Source: Candidatus Adiutrix sp. (lineage in GTDB: Bacteria > Desulfobacterota > Desulfarculia > Adiutricales > Adiutricaceae). Taken from it: 25,162 bases of DNA. How positions within the stretch are numbered: position 1 is the first letter of the stretch; every line of letters starts with the position of its first letter. Below are positions 7,871 to 15,854 of this stretch, one piece after another. The stretch is taken from NCBI GenBank assembly GCA_031283395.1, contig JAITBV010000075.1:1-25162 (forward strand), given 5' to 3'. A model generated the notes under the pieces. It saw only the letters and a program-made list of their open reading frames with translations, ran no database searches and was not told the DNA's origin. The position numbers were made by a program, and so were the translations under genes.

Positions 7871-8368
7871 TTACAGGGTTTCCACCAACGAGGCCAAGGT
7901 CCCCCGCCGCCAATGCCGAATGTACAATTCCACCGTCCGCCAGGACATCATGGCAAAACCTATGGGCACGATTAGTTCAATGTAGGCTTTGACCACACCC
8001 ATGGTCGCGGTCACTTCCGGGTAACGGAATGATTCCCGGACCGCCGTGGCCGTGTAATACAGGAAAAATATGTTGAAACCAAGCCAGACGGCATCGGCCA
8101 GGATGCGAAAAAAAAGGCGGGTACGGGTAGAGGCGTAAATGAACTGGGCGGTGACGCGCACATGGGCGGCCTTTTTGGCCGCCAGGGAGGCGCCGATATA
8201 GATGCCCCAGATGAAGCAGTAGCGGCTGAGTTCTTCCGCCCAGGACACGGCACCGCCGGTAGTCATGCGCACGATCACCTGAAGGCTGAGCGCGAAGATC
8301 ATGACCCCAATCAGCACCTCGCAGAAATATTCCTCGAGGTTGTCGTAAAAATGCTTCAAATAGCGCAT
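7871..8368 (-). CDS. dctQ: TRAP transporter small permease subunit DctQ
   Basis: A 165-residue protein with four predicted membrane segments, including VLIGVMIFALSLQVIVRMTTGG at the start, the YCFIWGIYIGASLAAKKAAHVRV region that typifies DctQ, and two C-terminal helices. Family members stabilise DctM and contact the loaded binding protein. The ATG at 8368 has GGAG six bases upstream. It is separated from dctP by 126 bp containing a perfect 13-bp hairpin and from dctM by 12 bp, so Q and M look tightly coupled and P partly uncoupled. Confidence 0.93.
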   Translation of the reverse strand: MRYLKHFYDNLEEYFCEVLIGVMIFALSLQVIVRMTTGGAVSWAEELSRYCFIWGIYIGASLAAKKAAHVRVTAQFIYASTRTRLFFRILADAVWLGFNIFFLYYTATAVRESFRYPEVTATMGVVKAYIELIVPIGFAMMSWRTVELYIRHWRRGTLASLVETL

Positions 8369-8451
8369 ACCCGTCTCCGTGGCCTTGATGGTCGCCCTCC
8401 CGCGCTCGGCTCCGGCCGAAAAAATGAGGTCATTCCCACCTGGCTTGGCCT

Positions 8452-8481
8452 CCGGGAGAGGGGCTAAAGCCCCTCTCCCGG
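8452..8481. repeat. Perfect 13-bp hairpin in the dctP-dctQ gap
   Basis: CCGGGAGAGGGGC (8452-8464), a four-base loop TAAA, and GCCCCTCTCCCGG (8469-8481) pair without mismatch. On the operon RNA the stem is not followed by a U-run, so it is not a classical terminator. Placement just after the binding-protein gene and before the permease genes suggests an RNA-stabilising or partial-termination element giving excess binding protein. Confidence 0.75.
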
Positions 8482-8494
8482 GCCTTACTTTACT

Positions 8495-9517
8495 CTACTT
8501 GCGCGTTTTTTCAATTATGGCCACGGCTTCTTTGGCCAGGCCCTCGAAGCCGAAGTCCTTATAGAACATGGGCCAAACCCGGGCCTTGGCCTTTTCCACC
8601 CACACCGGCTCGTCTTCCAGGATGGATATTTCCATGCCGTGGGACGTGCATTCCTCAATGGCCGGCTGGGTCAAATCTTCGTTCAATTGCCAACTGTAGC
8701 GCTCGGCTTCCAAGGCGGCCTTGTCCACCAGGGCCTTGGTATCCGGGTCCAGCTTCTGGTACCAGGGTTCACTCACCAGGAGATTGCCCACCCACATCAT
8801 GTAGTGTACTTCGGAGATATACTTGGTCACTTCCCAGAACTTCTGGTCGCGGATCATGGAATAGGGCGCTTCCACGGCATCAATGACCTTCTGCTGCAGG
8901 GCGTTGAAGACCTCGGTCCAGGCCATGGGATGCGGGTCAACGTCCCAGGCACGGAAAGATTCAAGCTGGCCGGCGGAAGGCGAAACGCGGATCTTAATGC
9001 CGGCCAGGTCGGTGATCTTTTTCACCGGGTGCTTGGAATTAGTCAGGAAGCGATAGCCCCCGACCAGCCAGCCCAGAGACCGGCCGCCGGATTCCTTGGC
9101 GATGATGTCGGCGGTTTTCTTCATGAAGGCCTGGTCGCTGAACAGGTTGTAGGCGTCCTGCATTTCCGGGTAGAGATAGGGCAGGCAGAACAGGTTGGCC
9201 GTTGGCGCGAATGGGGAGAGGTTTCCGGTGAAGACCACGGTGGCGTGCAGTTCCTGGGTGCGGAGCTGCTTGACATTGGTCTGCTCATCGCCCATGCTGC
9301 CGGAGTAGAAGGCCCGGACCGTAATCGCGCCGCCGGATTCCTTTTCCAGGACTTCCTTGAACTTATCCATGACCAACGCGTGATAGCCGCCCGGCGGGTT
9401 GGCCGTGGCCACCATGACGGTTTGTTTTTTGTATTCCACCGCCTGAGCCGAAGCTGACGCGAAGAGAACCAGGGACAGGGTGACGGCCGAAATGGCACAG
9501 AGCAAAGACCGTAACAT
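8495..9517 (-). CDS. dctP: TRAP transporter solute-binding protein DctP
   Basis: A 340-residue periplasmic binding protein of the DctP/TRAP family. A signal peptide MLRSLLCAISAVTLSLVLFAS ends near ASAQA, giving a mature start around residue 27. The family core follows: FKEVLEKESGGAITVRAFYSGSMGDEQTNVKQLRTQELH, then DLAGIKIRVSPSAGQLESFRAW. R177 in IKIRV aligns with the conserved Arg that clamps the substrate carboxylate in characterised DctP proteins, so a carboxylic-acid ligand is likely. The ATG at 9517 is preferred over a GTG at 9526, because AGGAG sits eight bases before the ATG but is almost fused to the GTG. It is 111 bp downstream of the UroD-like gene. Confidence 0.93.
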   Translation of the reverse strand: MLRSLLCAISAVTLSLVLFASASAQAVEYKKQTVMVATANPPGGYHALVMDKFKEVLEKESGGAITVRAFYSGSMGDEQTNVKQLRTQELHATVVFTGNLSPFAPTANLFCLPYLYPEMQDAYNLFSDQAFMKKTADIIAKESGGRSLGWLVGGYRFLTNSKHPVKKITDLAGIKIRVSPSAGQLESFRAWDVDPHPMAWTEVFNALQQKVIDAVEAPYSMIRDQKFWEVTKYISEVHYMMWVGNLLVSEPWYQKLDPDTKALVDKAALEAERYSWQLNEDLTQPAIEECTSHGMEISILEDEPVWVEKAKARVWPMFYKDFGFEGLAKEAVAIIEKTRK

Positions 9518-9628
9518 GATTTCCACTCCTTATCAGTTGGAGAGTTTTTAGTGCGCCGCTTCAGGGACAGCCCTTTAAGTCTCGGCGGGCGTTCTTGGCA
9601 AAAAAGTTGAGTCCTTTCCCGGCGGGCC

Positions 9629-10753
9629 TCAAAGGCCGGATACTCTGTCCGCCGCTTCAAACATGGCCACCACGTTGGCCGGCGGGGTGAAAATCTGGAT
9701 ATCATGGCTGGGCCCGAAAAGGTACCCGCCCTGATCGTTCAATATGTTGAGGAGCTTTTCCGCCTCCAGGGCCACCTCTTCCGGCCGGCCTTCGGGCAGG
9801 AGCTTCTGCGCGTCCACGCCGCCCCAAAAACAGATGTCCCGGCCGTAGGCCCGTTTCAGCTCCGCCGGGTCCATGCCCCGGGCGGCCGTCTGCACCGGGT
9901 TCAAGATATCCACGCCTATTTCGATCAAAGCCGGAATAAGCTTGAAAATGGCCCCGCAGGAATGATGGGCCACCTTGGCCCCGCCCTGGCGGATCTGATC
10001 GTGGATTTTCTTCTCATGGGGCAGAATGAATTTCCGGGCAAAATCCGGGCTGACTATGGTGCTGATCTGGGTCCCCAGGTCGCAGGTGACGCAGCAAAAC
10101 TGGACGTAAGGCCGGACTTCCGAAAAAAAATTGGCCACCATCCGGGCCAAAAGACTGGAAATCTTTTCGGACAAGGCCTGATAATAATCGGGCCGGGCGA
10201 TCATATCCTTGTAGGCGTTTTCCATTCCCCGCATGATCCACACGGTTTCGGCACAGCCCTTCATGTAACTGCCCACGGCGAAGCCCTGGTCATAATAGGC
10301 TTTTGCTTTCTCCTTCAGGCCTTTGAAGCGGGCCGGGTCGTCCGGGTCGGGCCAGGGGTGATTCTTGAGGTCCGCCAAGTCGGCCCCGGAGAGAGCTGAT
10401 TGGACATGATCATAATAAAACCCTCCCCGGGGCCTTTTCAAAAGCCCGCCCCATTCGTCGAAGAAGGTGTCCTCAGCCGGGTCGGGCCGGGGATCCCATT
10501 GGGAACCGGCCCCCATATAGACGTAGCGGGTGTCTATTTTGAATTTTTGCAGAATTTCCTCATGAATGACGGCCAAGCCCAGGCGCTTGTCCAAGACTTC
10601 AACTTTCCAATCCAGCCCCAGGTGCTTCAAAAAGTCGGCATAGGCGCCCAAGGCCAGGGACGAACCCTTGGAGCCCAAATCACGCGGCGCCCGGTCCGGA
10701 GTCTGATGATTGAAGGCCGCCAGCACCCGATCCCGGCTAGTCAACGCACCCAT
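9629..10753 (-). CDS. Uroporphyrinogen decarboxylase-like (MtaA/CmuA-type) protein, copy 2
   Basis: A 374-residue UroD-superfamily protein, clearly paralogous to the gene at 510-1670. The shared pattern includes LTSRDRVLAAFNHQTPDRAP at the start, HHSCGAIFKLIP (263-274), GVDILNPVQTAARGMD (280-295), FWGGVD (309-314) and a C-terminal FGPSHDIQIFTPPANVVAMF. H264 and C266 are the likely zinc pair, and H350 occupies the position of the third Cys of MtaA-type enzymes. TAAGGAGGG upstream of the ATG at 10753 fixes the start; the in-frame extension to 10807 is GC-rich filler. It lies between malic enzyme and the TRAP genes. No corrinoid protein is encoded nearby, so a methyltransferase role would need a partner elsewhere. 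The reaction is unknown. Confidence 0.88.
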   Translation of the reverse strand: MGALTSRDRVLAAFNHQTPDRAPRDLGSKGSSLALGAYADFLKHLGLDWKVEVLDKRLGLAVIHEEILQKFKIDTRYVYMGAGSQWDPRPDPAEDTFFDEWGGLLKRPRGGFYYDHVQSALSGADLADLKNHPWPDPDDPARFKGLKEKAKAYYDQGFAVGSYMKGCAETVWIMRGMENAYKDMIARPDYYQALSEKISSLLARMVANFFSEVRPYVQFCCVTCDLGTQISTIVSPDFARKFILPHEKKIHDQIRQGGAKVAHHSCGAIFKLIPALIEIGVDILNPVQTAARGMDPAELKRAYGRDICFWGGVDAQKLLPEGRPEEVALEAEKLLNILNDQGGYLFGPSHDIQIFTPPANVVAMFEAADRVSGL

Positions 10754-10812
10754 AAAACCCTCCTTATTCGCCCTCAAACCACCGCCGTCCCGGCCGCCCA
10801 TCCCCAAAGGCT

Positions 10813-12003
10813 CTAAATCCGGGCCACCCCGGTAACCCGGGCCACCTCGGCCACAGCCTTGGCTATTTCCGCCACCACCCGGGTGTCGAAAACGGTGGGG
10901 ATGATGTAATCCGGGCTTAGTTCGGCCTCGGTGACCAAGCCGGCCAGGGCCTTGGCCGAGGCCATCTTCATGGCCTCATTGATGACCCGGGCCCGCACGT
11001 CCAAAGCCCCCCTGAAGATGCCCGGAAAGCCCAGGCAGTTGTTGAGCTGGTTGGGGAAATCGCTCCGGCCCGTGGCCACCACCCGGGCTCCGGCAGCCCG
11101 GGCCTCGTCCGGCATTATTTCCGGGACCGGGTTGGCCATGGCGAATACTATGGCCTCCGGGGCCATGCTCCGGACCATCTCGGCCGTAACCAGGCCAGGA
11201 CCGGACAGGCCAAGAAAGACATCCGCCCCCCGCATGACCTCGGCCAAGCTCCCCTTTTCCACCCCGGGATTGATCAGGGCGGCCAGTTCCTCCTTGGCCT
11301 GGTTCAAACCCGGCCGGCCCTTATAAACGGCCCCTTCCCGGTCGCAAGCCACGATCAGCTTCACCCCGGCCGCGGTAAACATATTACATATGGCCGTACC
11401 CGAAGCCCCGGCCCCGTTCACGACCACCTTGATCCGGCCGATATCCTTGCCCACCACTTTCAGGGAGTTGTAAAGCCCGGCCAGGGCGATGACCGCCGTG
11501 CCATGCTGGTCGTCATGAAAAACCGGGATATCGCAACTCTCAATGAGCCGGCGCTCGATCTCGAAACAGCGGGGAGCGGAAATATCCTCCAGGTTTATGC
11601 CTCCCAGGTAGGGGGTCAAGAGGGTCACCGCCCGGACAAATTCATCCACATCCTTAGTTTGGAGGGCCAGAGGAAAGGAATCTATGTCCGCCAGGCACTT
11701 GAAGAGAATGCTTTTGCCTTCCATGACCGGCAGCGAAGCCAGAGGGCCGATGTCCCCCAACCCCAGGACAGCGCTGCCATCGGTGATGACCGCCACCATG
11801 TTGCCCTTGGCCGTGACTTCATAGACGGACTCCGGTTGGCGGACTATTTCGCGGCAGGCTTCGGCCACGCCGGGGGTATAGACCAAGGCCAGGTCGGCCA
11901 TGCTATCCACCCGGGTCTTGGAAACCACGGCCAATTTGCCTTTATTTTCCCGATGCAGGGCCAAGGCCCGGGCCATGACATCGCTCGACTGGTTTTCGCT
12001 CAT
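10813..12003 (-). CDS. Malic enzyme (oxaloacetate-decarboxylating malate dehydrogenase), short form
   Basis: A 396-residue enzyme that oxidatively decarboxylates L-malate to pyruvate and CO2 with NAD(P)+. Catalytic Tyr42 lies in VYTPGVAEAC and Lys97 in EGKSILFK. The metal-binding acids are E139-D140 in NLED and an Asp of HDDQHGTAV (163-171). The Rossmann motif NGAGASGTA spans about 196-204, with a late ANPVPEIMPDEA (290-301). It is the compact bacterial/archaeal form without the phosphotransacetylase-like extension of MaeB. Cofactor preference cannot be read with confidence. The ATG at 12003 has only a weak GGGG about eight bases upstream. Context beside LarA, dehydrogenases and a TRAP system suggests it drains a malate-like intermediate to pyruvate. 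Confidence 0.95.
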   Translation of the reverse strand: MSENQSSDVMARALALHRENKGKLAVVSKTRVDSMADLALVYTPGVAEACREIVRQPESVYEVTAKGNMVAVITDGSAVLGLGDIGPLASLPVMEGKSILFKCLADIDSFPLALQTKDVDEFVRAVTLLTPYLGGINLEDISAPRCFEIERRLIESCDIPVFHDDQHGTAVIALAGLYNSLKVVGKDIGRIKVVVNGAGASGTAICNMFTAAGVKLIVACDREGAVYKGRPGLNQAKEELAALINPGVEKGSLAEVMRGADVFLGLSGPGLVTAEMVRSMAPEAIVFAMANPVPEIMPDEARAAGARVVATGRSDFPNQLNNCLGFPGIFRGALDVRARVINEAMKMASAKALAGLVTEAELSPDYIIPTVFDTRVVAEIAKAVAEVARVTGVARI

Positions 12004-12045
12004 AAGGTTTTTCCCCCGGCCGCATATTTTTCAAATCAGGCCTGT

Positions 12046-13002
12046 TTAATTCGCCAGATTCTCCCGCTCGAACAGCTTCAGGCGCTCCATGAGCCGGCGG
12101 TCCCGGCGATCCAGAACGGCCTCCCCGGCCCCGGGGGCCTGATAATCATAGAAGCCCCGGCCGGTCTTCAGGCCCAGCCGGTTCTCCTGGACCAGGCGAG
12201 TGACAGCGGCCGGGGTCTGGAAGACCGCCCGGCCCGTGGCCGCATAAAGGGATTCGTAAATCGACTTGTAAACGTCAAGGCCGGCCTGGTCGGCGATTTC
12301 GCAGGGGCCGAAACAGCCCAGGCGAAAACCGAGGGAAGACTTGATGATGCGGTCAATCTCTTCCGGGGTGGCCGCGCCCTCTTCGATTATAGCCAGGACC
12401 TCGGCCAGCATGGCAAACTGAATACGGTTGGCCACAAAGCCCGGCTGATTGGAGCAACGGGTGGGATATTTGCCCATTTTTTCGGCCAGGTCCAGCACAA
12501 CGGCCAAGGTTTCGGGGCTGGTCCGGGCGGTTGGTATGACCTCCAGGGCCGGGGTAATCTGGGCCGGATGAAACCAATGGGCGCCTATGACCCGCTCGGG
12601 GTGCCTGGCCGCCTCGGCCAGCCGGTCGATATCAAAAGAGGAGGTGTTGCTGGCCAGAATGATCTCCGGGCCCGTCCACTCGCCCAAACTGCGGAAAAGC
12701 TCCTGTTTCAGATCCAAATTTTCAAAGATGGCCTCGAAGATGAAATCCGCCCTGGCCGCCGCGGCCCGGGGTTCGGCCTCCTGGGTGATCCGGCTCAGGG
12801 CGGCCTCGGCCGAGGCCGGTTCCAGCCGGCCTTGGGAAAGCATGAATTTCAGGCTATTTTCGATCATGGCCCGGCCTCGGGCCAGCGTCTTTTCATCCGG
12901 ATCACTCAGGATGACGGCGTAACCAGCCGTGGCGGCGCACTGGGCTATGCCGTGGCCCATGGTGCCGGCCCCCAGCACGGCTATGTTTTTGGTGTCCCTC
13001 AT
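12046..13002 (-). CDS. 3-hydroxyacyl-CoA dehydrogenase-family NAD-dependent dehydrogenase
   Basis: A 318-residue two-domain dehydrogenase of the 3HCDH_N plus 3HCDH family. The NAD site is AVLGAGTMGHGIA (8-20), with acidic D34 after the second strand pointing to NAD+. ASNTSS (117-122) is the substrate-loop Ser motif, and H142 in GAHWFHPAQ with E154 in LEVIP forms the catalytic His-Glu pair. The C-terminal dimerisation domain begins around PGFVANRIQFAMLAE (187-201). The HWFHPA wording differs from the HFFNP of typical fatty-acid enzymes, so the substrate may be a free hydroxyacid or unusual acyl-CoA. GGAGG four bases before the ATG at 13002 sets the start. No thiolase or crotonase is encoded nearby, which argues against plain beta-oxidation. 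Confidence 0.88.
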   Translation of the reverse strand: MRDTKNIAVLGAGTMGHGIAQCAATAGYAVILSDPDEKTLARGRAMIENSLKFMLSQGRLEPASAEAALSRITQEAEPRAAAARADFIFEAIFENLDLKQELFRSLGEWTGPEIILASNTSSFDIDRLAEAARHPERVIGAHWFHPAQITPALEVIPTARTSPETLAVVLDLAEKMGKYPTRCSNQPGFVANRIQFAMLAEVLAIIEEGAATPEEIDRIIKSSLGFRLGCFGPCEIADQAGLDVYKSIYESLYAATGRAVFQTPAAVTRLVQENRLGLKTGRGFYDYQAPGAGEAVLDRRDRRLMERLKLFERENLAN

Positions 13003-13059
13003 CCGTCCTCCTCGTTGAAACATTTAAGCCGCGCCGACCTAACTAATCCGTCAGAAACG

Positions 13060-13842
13060 CTAGTGGGCCGTCCAGCCGCCATCTATGTAAAGCACCGAAC
13101 CGCTCATCATGTCCGAGGCCCGGGAAGCCAAGAAAACCACGGCCCCGGTCAGATCCTCAAGGGTGGCCAGACGGGGGATCAGGAGTTTGGAATCCACGTA
13201 TCGGCGAAAGCTTTCATCTCTGAACATGGGTTCGGTCAGGGGGGTCATCAGGAAAGTCGGAGCCAGGGAATTGACGTTGATGCCGTATTTGGACCATTCC
13301 AGGGCCAACACCCGGGTTATCTGGTCCATCCCGCCCTTGCTGGAGCAGTAGGCGGCCCGGTGCAGCAGCCCCCGGCTGCCGGCCTGGGAGGAAATATTTA
13401 TGATCTTGCCGTATTTCCTGGCGATCATCAATTTACCAACCGCCTGGCAGCAAAAGAACGAGCCTTTCAGGTTGACTTTCTGCACCAGGTCCCAGGCTTC
13501 CTCAGTCACCTCTTCCGCCGGCTGGGGCTGGTTAATCCCGGCACTGTTGACCAAGATGTCGATACGGCCGAAGCGGCGGCCCAATTCGGCCACGATCTCG
13601 TCAACTTCAATTTTTTTGGTTATGTCGAGGCGTTGCGGCCAGGCTTTGATCCCGTAGTCGGCTTCAATGCCCCGGGCCACCTCCGGCAGGGCTTCATCCT
13701 TCAGATCGGCCAGAATGACCTCGGCCCCGTAGCGGGCCAGGGCTTCGGCCGAAGCCCGGCCTATGCCGCTGGCCGCCCCCGTGACCAAGGCCAGCCTCCC
13801 GGTCAAATCGAATTCCCAGCCTCGCGTCTTGTCCATAGCCAT
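13060..13842 (-). CDS. SDR-family NAD(P)-dependent oxidoreductase
   Basis: A 260-residue classical short-chain dehydrogenase. It has TGAASGIG (21-28), NSAG (99-102), the catalytic Ser in NISSQAG (149-155) and Y165-xxx-K169, followed by NVNSLAPTFLMTPLTEP (189-205) and a C-terminal DGGWTAH. Asp46 at the end of the second strand suggests NAD+ use. The PTF-TPLT and DGGWTA patterns recall gluconate 5-dehydrogenase/KduD-like sugar-acid dehydrogenases rather than FabG, but that is a resemblance only. The ATG at 13842 is chosen because GGGA lies five bases upstream; an ATG at 13836 is possible. It starts 10 bp after the larA stop, so the two are likely co-translated. Confidence 0.9.
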   Translation of the reverse strand: MAMDKTRGWEFDLTGRLALVTGAASGIGRASAEALARYGAEVILADLKDEALPEVARGIEADYGIKAWPQRLDITKKIEVDEIVAELGRRFGRIDILVNSAGINQPQPAEEVTEEAWDLVQKVNLKGSFFCCQAVGKLMIARKYGKIINISSQAGSRGLLHRAAYCSSKGGMDQITRVLALEWSKYGINVNSLAPTFLMTPLTEPMFRDESFRRYVDSKLLIPRLATLEDLTGAVVFLASRASDMMSGSVLYIDGGWTAH

Positions 13843-13852
13843 CAAAATCCCG

Positions 13853-15103
13853 TCAAATCAGTTGGGGCAGTACCGAGCCGCCGTAGGGCATAACCAAAAC
13901 CTTGGCCTCCGGACCGGCTTCGGACAGGGCCGCGTCCAAAGCGCCGGCCAGATCGGAGGCCGGCCGCACGAATAGCCCCCGGGCCATTTCCTCGCTCAGG
14001 TTGGAGACCATAAAGACCTTGGCCTTCTCCAGCACCAAGGCGATAGCTGCCGCCTTGTGCCCGCCCAGTTGGAAATCGGCCTTGACCCGGGCCACCAGAT
14101 CGCCGGGGGCGGAGGCCTCCTTTAGCCAGCGGGCGAAGACATCTTCACCATAACCCTCATCGCAGGCCCCCACCCAGACGATTATCCCGCCCGGCCGCAC
14201 GGCCCGGGCGGCGTTGTCCAGAGCCTTCTGAGCCTGATAAACATTGATGTCCTTGGGAAAGCCGCCGGCCGAAACCAGGACCACCTCGGCCCCTGGCGCG
14301 GCCACCGGGGCTTGGCTCATCTCATCGAGCCGCCGGCAGGCGGCCCGGTGGGCCTCCAGGTGGTGGCCGGCAAAGGCGGCTTTTACTTTTTTGTCCTCGC
14401 CCAGAACGACGTTGAGAATAAAATCCACGGACAGGTAGTTGGCCAAATCATCGATGTCCCGCCGCACGGGGTTGTCTTCCAGCCGGCCCGCCTTGGCCGT
14501 GGGCAAAGTCATCATCCGATGGTTGTTTTGAATGGCCGCCGCGCTGGAAACGCCCGGCATCAGGGCCTTGGCCCCGCCGCTGTAACCGGCGAAATAGTGG
14601 TATTCCACGTTGCCCAGAGCCACGCGCCGGTCAGCGGCGGCCGCTTCCTCGAAGATGTCCACCGGGGTGCCCCGGCTGGTGCGGCCCAAACAGCGGCAGC
14701 GGTCCGGGTCATGGTCCACCACCCGGTAGCGCTTCAGGACATCCTGGCCCACCAAGGCGGCCTTTTCGGCCTCGGTATGGCCCCGGTGAATGCCCAGAGC
14801 CAAAACTATGACTATATCGCCGTCCGGCAGGCCGGCCGCCTCCAATTCGGCCAGCACCGGAGGCAAAAGCAGGGCCGAAGGGCAGGGACGGGTTATATCG
14901 CTGGTCACCAGGCAGATCTTCTCCCCCGGCCGGACCAGATCCCTCAGCCGCGGCGTCCCCAGAGGCTTTTGAAGGGCCTCGGCGATCAGGGCCGCTTCAT
15001 CCGCCGCCGCCGCCTCGCTTCGGGGCAGGAGCCAGCCTCCGAAGTTGGCCTCGGGCAATTCGGCCTCGATCTGGCTCCGGCCGTATTTCAGGGAGATTTT
15101 CAC
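13853..15103 (-). CDS. larA: LarA-family nickel-pincer racemase/epimerase
   Basis: A 416-residue LarA homologue. LarA enzymes racemise 2-hydroxyacids using a nickel-pincer nucleotide (NPN) cofactor. The key positions of Lactobacillus LarA are preserved: D69 and R72 in SDITRP, H106 in LGIHRGHT, H169 in EYHYFAGYSGGAK with cofactor-linked Lys179, and H195 in NNHRMM. Characterised relatives act on lactate, malate, hydroxyglutarate or gluconate-type acids, so substrate cannot be assigned; the malic enzyme downstream makes malate attractive. The start is a GTG at 15103 with only weak upstream complementarity, 30 bp after the racemase-family gene. The NPN synthesis genes larB, larC and larE are not in this window. 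Confidence 0.92.
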   Translation of the reverse strand: MKISLKYGRSQIEAELPEANFGGWLLPRSEAAAADEAALIAEALQKPLGTPRLRDLVRPGEKICLVTSDITRPCPSALLLPPVLAELEAAGLPDGDIVIVLALGIHRGHTEAEKAALVGQDVLKRYRVVDHDPDRCRCLGRTSRGTPVDIFEEAAAADRRVALGNVEYHYFAGYSGGAKALMPGVSSAAAIQNNHRMMTLPTAKAGRLEDNPVRRDIDDLANYLSVDFILNVVLGEDKKVKAAFAGHHLEAHRAACRRLDEMSQAPVAAPGAEVVLVSAGGFPKDINVYQAQKALDNAARAVRPGGIIVWVGACDEGYGEDVFARWLKEASAPGDLVARVKADFQLGGHKAAAIALVLEKAKVFMVSNLSEEMARGLFVRPASDLAGALDAALSEAGPEAKVLVMPYGGSVLPQLI

Positions 15104-15133
15104 GCCTCGCTCAAAATCTGGCTTCCGCCGCGT

Positions 15134-15805
15134 TTAGAGCGGCGGCAGACCCAGAAGCGGCCGCAACTGGGCCACCCCGGTTTCCAGACTGGTCAGGACC
15201 GGCTTTTTGACCTCGGTCAAAAGCGGCAGGAGCTTGTACATGGAACCCTGGGCCATGACGATGACATCGTGGGCCTCGGCGGCCCGCTTAACGTTGCCGA
15301 TGACGATCTCGTTGTGCTTGGCCTGGTCGCCATGGTTCAGAAGGGCCTCGTAGGCCCCTTCGCAATAGCAGCGGGAGACCGAGACCTTCTTGCCGGCCCG
15401 GCGACCCATCTCCTCCACCAGCTGGCTGGAGGGCTCCACGGTGGAAATGGCCGTGGCGATGACGGCGATCTTTTCACCCAGGCGCACCGCCTCTTCGGCC
15501 ATGGGCTGATCGACCTTGACGTAGGGAATCTTAAGCATAGGCTGAATCAGGTCCACCGCCCCGGCCACCGAGGAACACTGGTTGAGGATGGCGTCCGCGC
15601 CCAAGCTCTGGGCGGCGAACGCATATAGGGCCATACGCTGGGTGACGCCTTCGGTCCTTTTTTTGTTGGCCAGCGACTCAGCCAGAAGACTGTCATCAAT
15701 GATGTTGATCATTTCGACTTCCGGCAGGTATTTTTTGAAAAGGGCCTTGAAATCCTCCACCGAATAGAGAAAAGTGTGGATGATGGCGACTTTCTTTTTA
15801 GACAT
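15134..15805 (-). CDS. Asp/Glu racemase-superfamily protein with one catalytic Cys
   Basis: A 223-residue protein of the Asp/Glu racemase fold (also hydantoin racemase, maleate isomerase and arylmalonate decarboxylase). It starts KKVAIIHTFLYSVEDF, has the first catalytic-Cys motif LNQCSSVAGAVD with C77, and IAVIATAISTVEPSS in the middle. The second motif, normally with the opposing Cys, reads VMAQGSM (183-189) with Gly187 where Cys is expected. A two-base racemisation mechanism would therefore not work as usual, and a lyase, isomerase or other role is possible. TAAGGAG upstream fixes the ATG at 15805. It sits between the GAPDH gene (49 bp) and larA (30 bp), placing it second in the directon. 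Confidence 0.8.
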   Translation of the reverse strand: MSKKKVAIIHTFLYSVEDFKALFKKYLPEVEMINIIDDSLLAESLANKKRTEGVTQRMALYAFAAQSLGADAILNQCSSVAGAVDLIQPMLKIPYVKVDQPMAEEAVRLGEKIAVIATAISTVEPSSQLVEEMGRRAGKKVSVSRCYCEGAYEALLNHGDQAKHNEIVIGNVKRAAEAHDVIVMAQGSMYKLLPLLTEVKKPVLTSLETGVAQLRPLLGLPPL

Positions 15806-15854
15806 GGCTGTTCTCCTTACCTAAAACCAACCTGGATCAAGTTGCCTTGATCGG

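Noticed and set aside
12046..13002. Fatty-acid beta-oxidation cluster
   Set aside because: There is a 3HCDH-family enzyme but no thiolase, crotonase, acyl-CoA dehydrogenase or ligase anywhere in the window.
11503..13893. A 796-codon open frame on the plus strand
   Set aside because: It crosses malic enzyme, the 3HCDH-type gene and the SDR on the opposite strand, all with intact catalytic motifs. The translation is Gly/Pro/Gln-rich with no domain.
14312..15628. A 438-codon open frame antisense to larA and the racemase-family gene
   Set aside because: It has no ribosome-binding site or domain, and the opposite strand carries the conserved LarA residues.
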